DNA of 64,000 nt from Alkalicoccus luteus. GTDB lineage: Bacteria; Bacillota; Bacilli; Bacillales; Salisediminibacteriaceae. The first letter of the stretch is position 1; every line of letters begins with the position of its first letter. The stretch lies in NCBI GenBank assembly GCA_052061695.1, contig JBPZEY010000002.1. The stretch is one strand, 5' to 3'. Below are positions 62,073 through 64,000 of the stretch, piece by piece. The translations under genes and the position numbers were made by a program. Below the pieces are notes generated by a model. It was not told the DNA's origin. It was given only the letters and a program-made list of their open reading frames with translations, and searched no databases.

Positions 62073-63791
62073 ATGGAAGTTCTAGAAGCGCAACAAGGTA
62101 CATACCAGCTTGAAGACTACGAGAAAATGCGAGAATCCTTTGACTGGGAGCAAACAAAAGAAGCATTCTCCTGGCACAGGACAGGTAAGGTTAATATTGC
62201 TTATGAAACCATTGACCGGCACGTAGACGAAGGGCGAGGCAACAAGACGGCTCTTCTTTATTCAGATGCGAACCGGGACGAACGCTACACGTTTCAGGAT
62301 ATGAAGGAGAAAACGAACCAGGCTGCGCATATGTTTAAAGAAATGGGTGTCGAAAAAGGCGAACGGGTATTTATTTTTATGCCCCGCTCACCAGAGCTGT
62401 ATTTTGTTCTTCTGGGAGCAATCAAAGTCGGTGCAGTGGTTGGTCCTCTATTTGAGGCATTTATGCAGGACGCTGTTCGCGCCCGTCTTGAGGACAGCGA
62501 AGCGACGACGATTGTGACGACTCCGGATTTGGTCTCCCGCATTCCGCACGAGGACTTGCCTGCATTAAAACATATCCTCGTAGCCGGCGATCAGGACCTG
62601 CCTGCTGGAGATAAATTTGTTTCACTCGACGAAAAAATGAAAGCGGCTTCAACGGATGACAGCGCGTTGGAATGGGTCGACCTTGAAGATGGATTTATTC
62701 TGCACTATACGTCAGGCTCAACTGGCAAACCAAAAGGCGTTTATCACGTACACCACGCGATGCTGCAGCATTATCAAACAGCGAAGTGGGTACTAGACCT
62801 TCGGGAGGACGATGTTTACTGGTGTACTGCCGACCCTGGCTGGGTGACAGGCACCTCCTACGGGATATTCGGCCCATGGCTTAACGGAGCGACTAACGTT
62901 GTCCGTGGCGGCCGTTTTTCTCCAGATGACTGGTACGGTACGATCGATAAATATAAAGTAACGGTCTGGTACAGCGCTCCTACTGCCTTCCGGATGCTGA
63001 TGGCAGCTCCTAAAGAAACGCTCGAAAAACATGATCTCAGCTCGCTGAGGCACATTTTAAGCGTCGGTGAGCCGCTAAACCCTGAAGTTGTCCGCTGGGG
63101 ATGGGATGTGTTCCAGCACCGCATTCACGACACATGGTGGATGACAGAAACAGGAGCGATGCTGATTTGCAACTACCCATCCGAACCGATCAAACCTGGT
63201 TCAATGGGCCGGCCGATTCCTGGTGTAGATGCTGCGATCATCGATGACCACGGCAATGAACTGCCGCCAAATGAAATGGGCAACCTCGCGATTAAAGCCG
63301 GATGGCCTTCTCAAATGCGAAAAATTTGGAACAATGAACCGAAATTTAATGAATATTTTGCTATTGAGGGCTGGTACGTATCCGGTGATACAGCTTACCG
63401 CGATGAAGACGGTTACTTCTGGTTTCAGGGCCGTAACGATGATGTCATAATGACAGCGGGTGAGCGAGTAGGACCATTTGAAATCGAAAGCAAACTTGTA
63501 GAGCACCCTGCTGTTGCGGAGGCCGGCGTAATCGGAAAGCCCGATGAAATTCGCGGACATATCATTAAAGCGTTTATAGCGCTGCGATCCGGTGAAGAAG
63601 AATCAGATGAACTAAAGGAAGAAATCCGAAAATTTATTAAAACGGAACTTGCTGCTCATGCAGTCCCACGTGAGATCGAGTTTAAGGATAAGCTTCCAAA
63701 AACGCGCAGCGGTAAAATCATGCGACGGGTCTTAAAGGCCTGGGAGCTTGACGAACCGACAGGCGACCTCTCTACAATGGATGACAATTAA
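62073..63791 (+). CDS. acsA: Acetate--CoA ligase (acetyl-CoA synthetase)
   Basis: Activates acetate to acetyl-CoA via acetyl-AMP. It has 572 residues, the length I recall for B. subtilis AcsA. The AMP-binding P-loop is YTSGSTGKPKG, followed by TWWMTETGA, the hinge GRNDDVIMTAGERVGPFEIE and the C-terminal KTRSGKIMRRVL with the lysine that is reversibly acetylated in this family. RBS GGAGG. The acuABC genes that usually sit divergent from acsA in Bacillus are absent; fumC takes that place. Confidence 0.94.
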   Translation: MEVLEAQQGTYQLEDYEKMRESFDWEQTKEAFSWHRTGKVNIAYETIDRHVDEGRGNKTALLYSDANRDERYTFQDMKEKTNQAAHMFKEMGVEKGERVFIFMPRSPELYFVLLGAIKVGAVVGPLFEAFMQDAVRARLEDSEATTIVTTPDLVSRIPHEDLPALKHILVAGDQDLPAGDKFVSLDEKMKAASTDDSALEWVDLEDGFILHYTSGSTGKPKGVYHVHHAMLQHYQTAKWVLDLREDDVYWCTADPGWVTGTSYGIFGPWLNGATNVVRGGRFSPDDWYGTIDKYKVTVWYSAPTAFRMLMAAPKETLEKHDLSSLRHILSVGEPLNPEVVRWGWDVFQHRIHDTWWMTETGAMLICNYPSEPIKPGSMGRPIPGVDAAIIDDHGNELPPNEMGNLAIKAGWPSQMRKIWNNEPKFNEYFAIEGWYVSGDTAYRDEDGYFWFQGRNDDVIMTAGERVGPFEIESKLVEHPAVAEAGVIGKPDEIRGHIIKAFIALRSGEEESDELKEEIRKFIKTELAAHAVPREIEFKDKLPKTRSGKIMRRVLKAWELDEPTGDLSTMDDN

Positions 63792-63802
63792 GGAAACGCA
63801 CA

Positions 63803-63836
63803 AGCTGAAACCCGCCTCAATGGGCGGGTTTCAGCT
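63803..63836 (+). terminator. Terminator of acsA
   Basis: AGCTGAAACCCGCC pairs with GGCGGGTTTCAGCT around a 6-nt loop, then GATTTT, 12 bp past the stop. Confidence 0.8.
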
Positions 63837-63911
63837 GATTTTAAACGTTAAACTCCTACATAATCCTGAAAGCAGAAATGAGGGGCTGTCTAAAAAGCTC
63901 TTCTTGAAACA

Positions 63912-63950
63912 AAAAGCGGTGCCGGATATGTCCGGTACCGCTTTTTTTTG
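63912..63950. terminator. Second strong hairpin with T tract
   Basis: AGCGGTGCCGGA pairs with TCCGGTACCGCT (one G-T pair) around TATG, followed by TTTTTTTT on the plus strand and TTTTT on the minus strand. It probably ends a minus-strand gene to the right of the window or backs up acsA termination. The rest of 63837-64000 shows no gene. Confidence 0.75.
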
Positions 63951-64000
63951 GAATGAAATGAGAAAAAGACAAAAAAATAGCAGAAATCCGAGCGGCCTTC

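Overview
The window is ordinary chromosomal DNA of a low-to-mid-GC Bacillota, most likely a halophilic or alkaliphilic Bacillaceae. The evidence is the Bacillus-type argCJBD-carAB order, the addBA-sbcDC cluster, odhAB, AcsA of Bacillus length, strong GGAGG ribosome sites with frequent GTG/TTG starts, and acidic linkers such as the one in OdhB. No tRNA, rRNA, CRISPR array, prophage or transposase gene was seen. Most genes lie on the minus strand.

Layout. 1-8038: arginine operon argC-J-B-D-carA-carB (carB runs off the left edge), with a clear promoter and an overlapping ArgR-type palindrome. 8.2-20 kb: accessory and stress genes: cardiolipin synthase, a VOC-family dioxygenase, two Msr genes (one a membrane-anchored MsrA-MsrB fusion), Ohr, an alpha/beta hydrolase, an unusual FMN-split-barrel/UbiA prenyltransferase fusion coupled to a C45-type acyltransferase, and several small unknown proteins. 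20-22.3 kb: an ABC-F ATPase followed by a non-coding inverted-repeat element flanked by two copies of the terminator hairpin; a diverged relative of the element lies near 11.0-11.2 kb. 22.4-33.8 kb: recombination and repair operon addB-addA-sbcD-sbcC. 34-37.7 kb: FAD monooxygenase, TVP38 membrane protein and amino-acid-oxidase-like operon. 37.8-39 kb: lysine riboswitch controlling dapA, with an additional hairpin over the dapA ribosome site.

39-47.5 kb: YihY and AI-2E membrane proteins, diverged paralogues of PRPP synthetase and phosphofructokinase, pssA, a DksA/TraR-like protein, a HAD phosphatase, rlmN and a membrane-anchored serine protease. 47.5-58.4 kb: a phytoene-desaturase-like oxidoreductase, odhAB, patA with a previously uncalled 44-residue gene behind it, a membrane protein, an anchored esterase and a PF09818-type ATPase. 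58.4-64 kb: a second msrA-msrB pair, a fumC-dipeptidase operon, and divergent acsA.

Themes. Arginine and lysine synthesis are each fronted by a recognisable regulatory device. Central carbon genes (odhAB, fumC, acsA) carry cre-like palindromes of similar type. Methionine sulfoxide repair is duplicated (three MsrA and two MsrB domains). The best candidates for new biology are the split-barrel/UbiA fusion with its coupled acyltransferase, the PFK and PRPP synthetase paralogues with altered active-site residues, the inverted-repeat element inside a duplicated terminator, and the small proteins at 53464 and 34085. All assignments come from reading the sequence and remembered family knowledge; no search was run.
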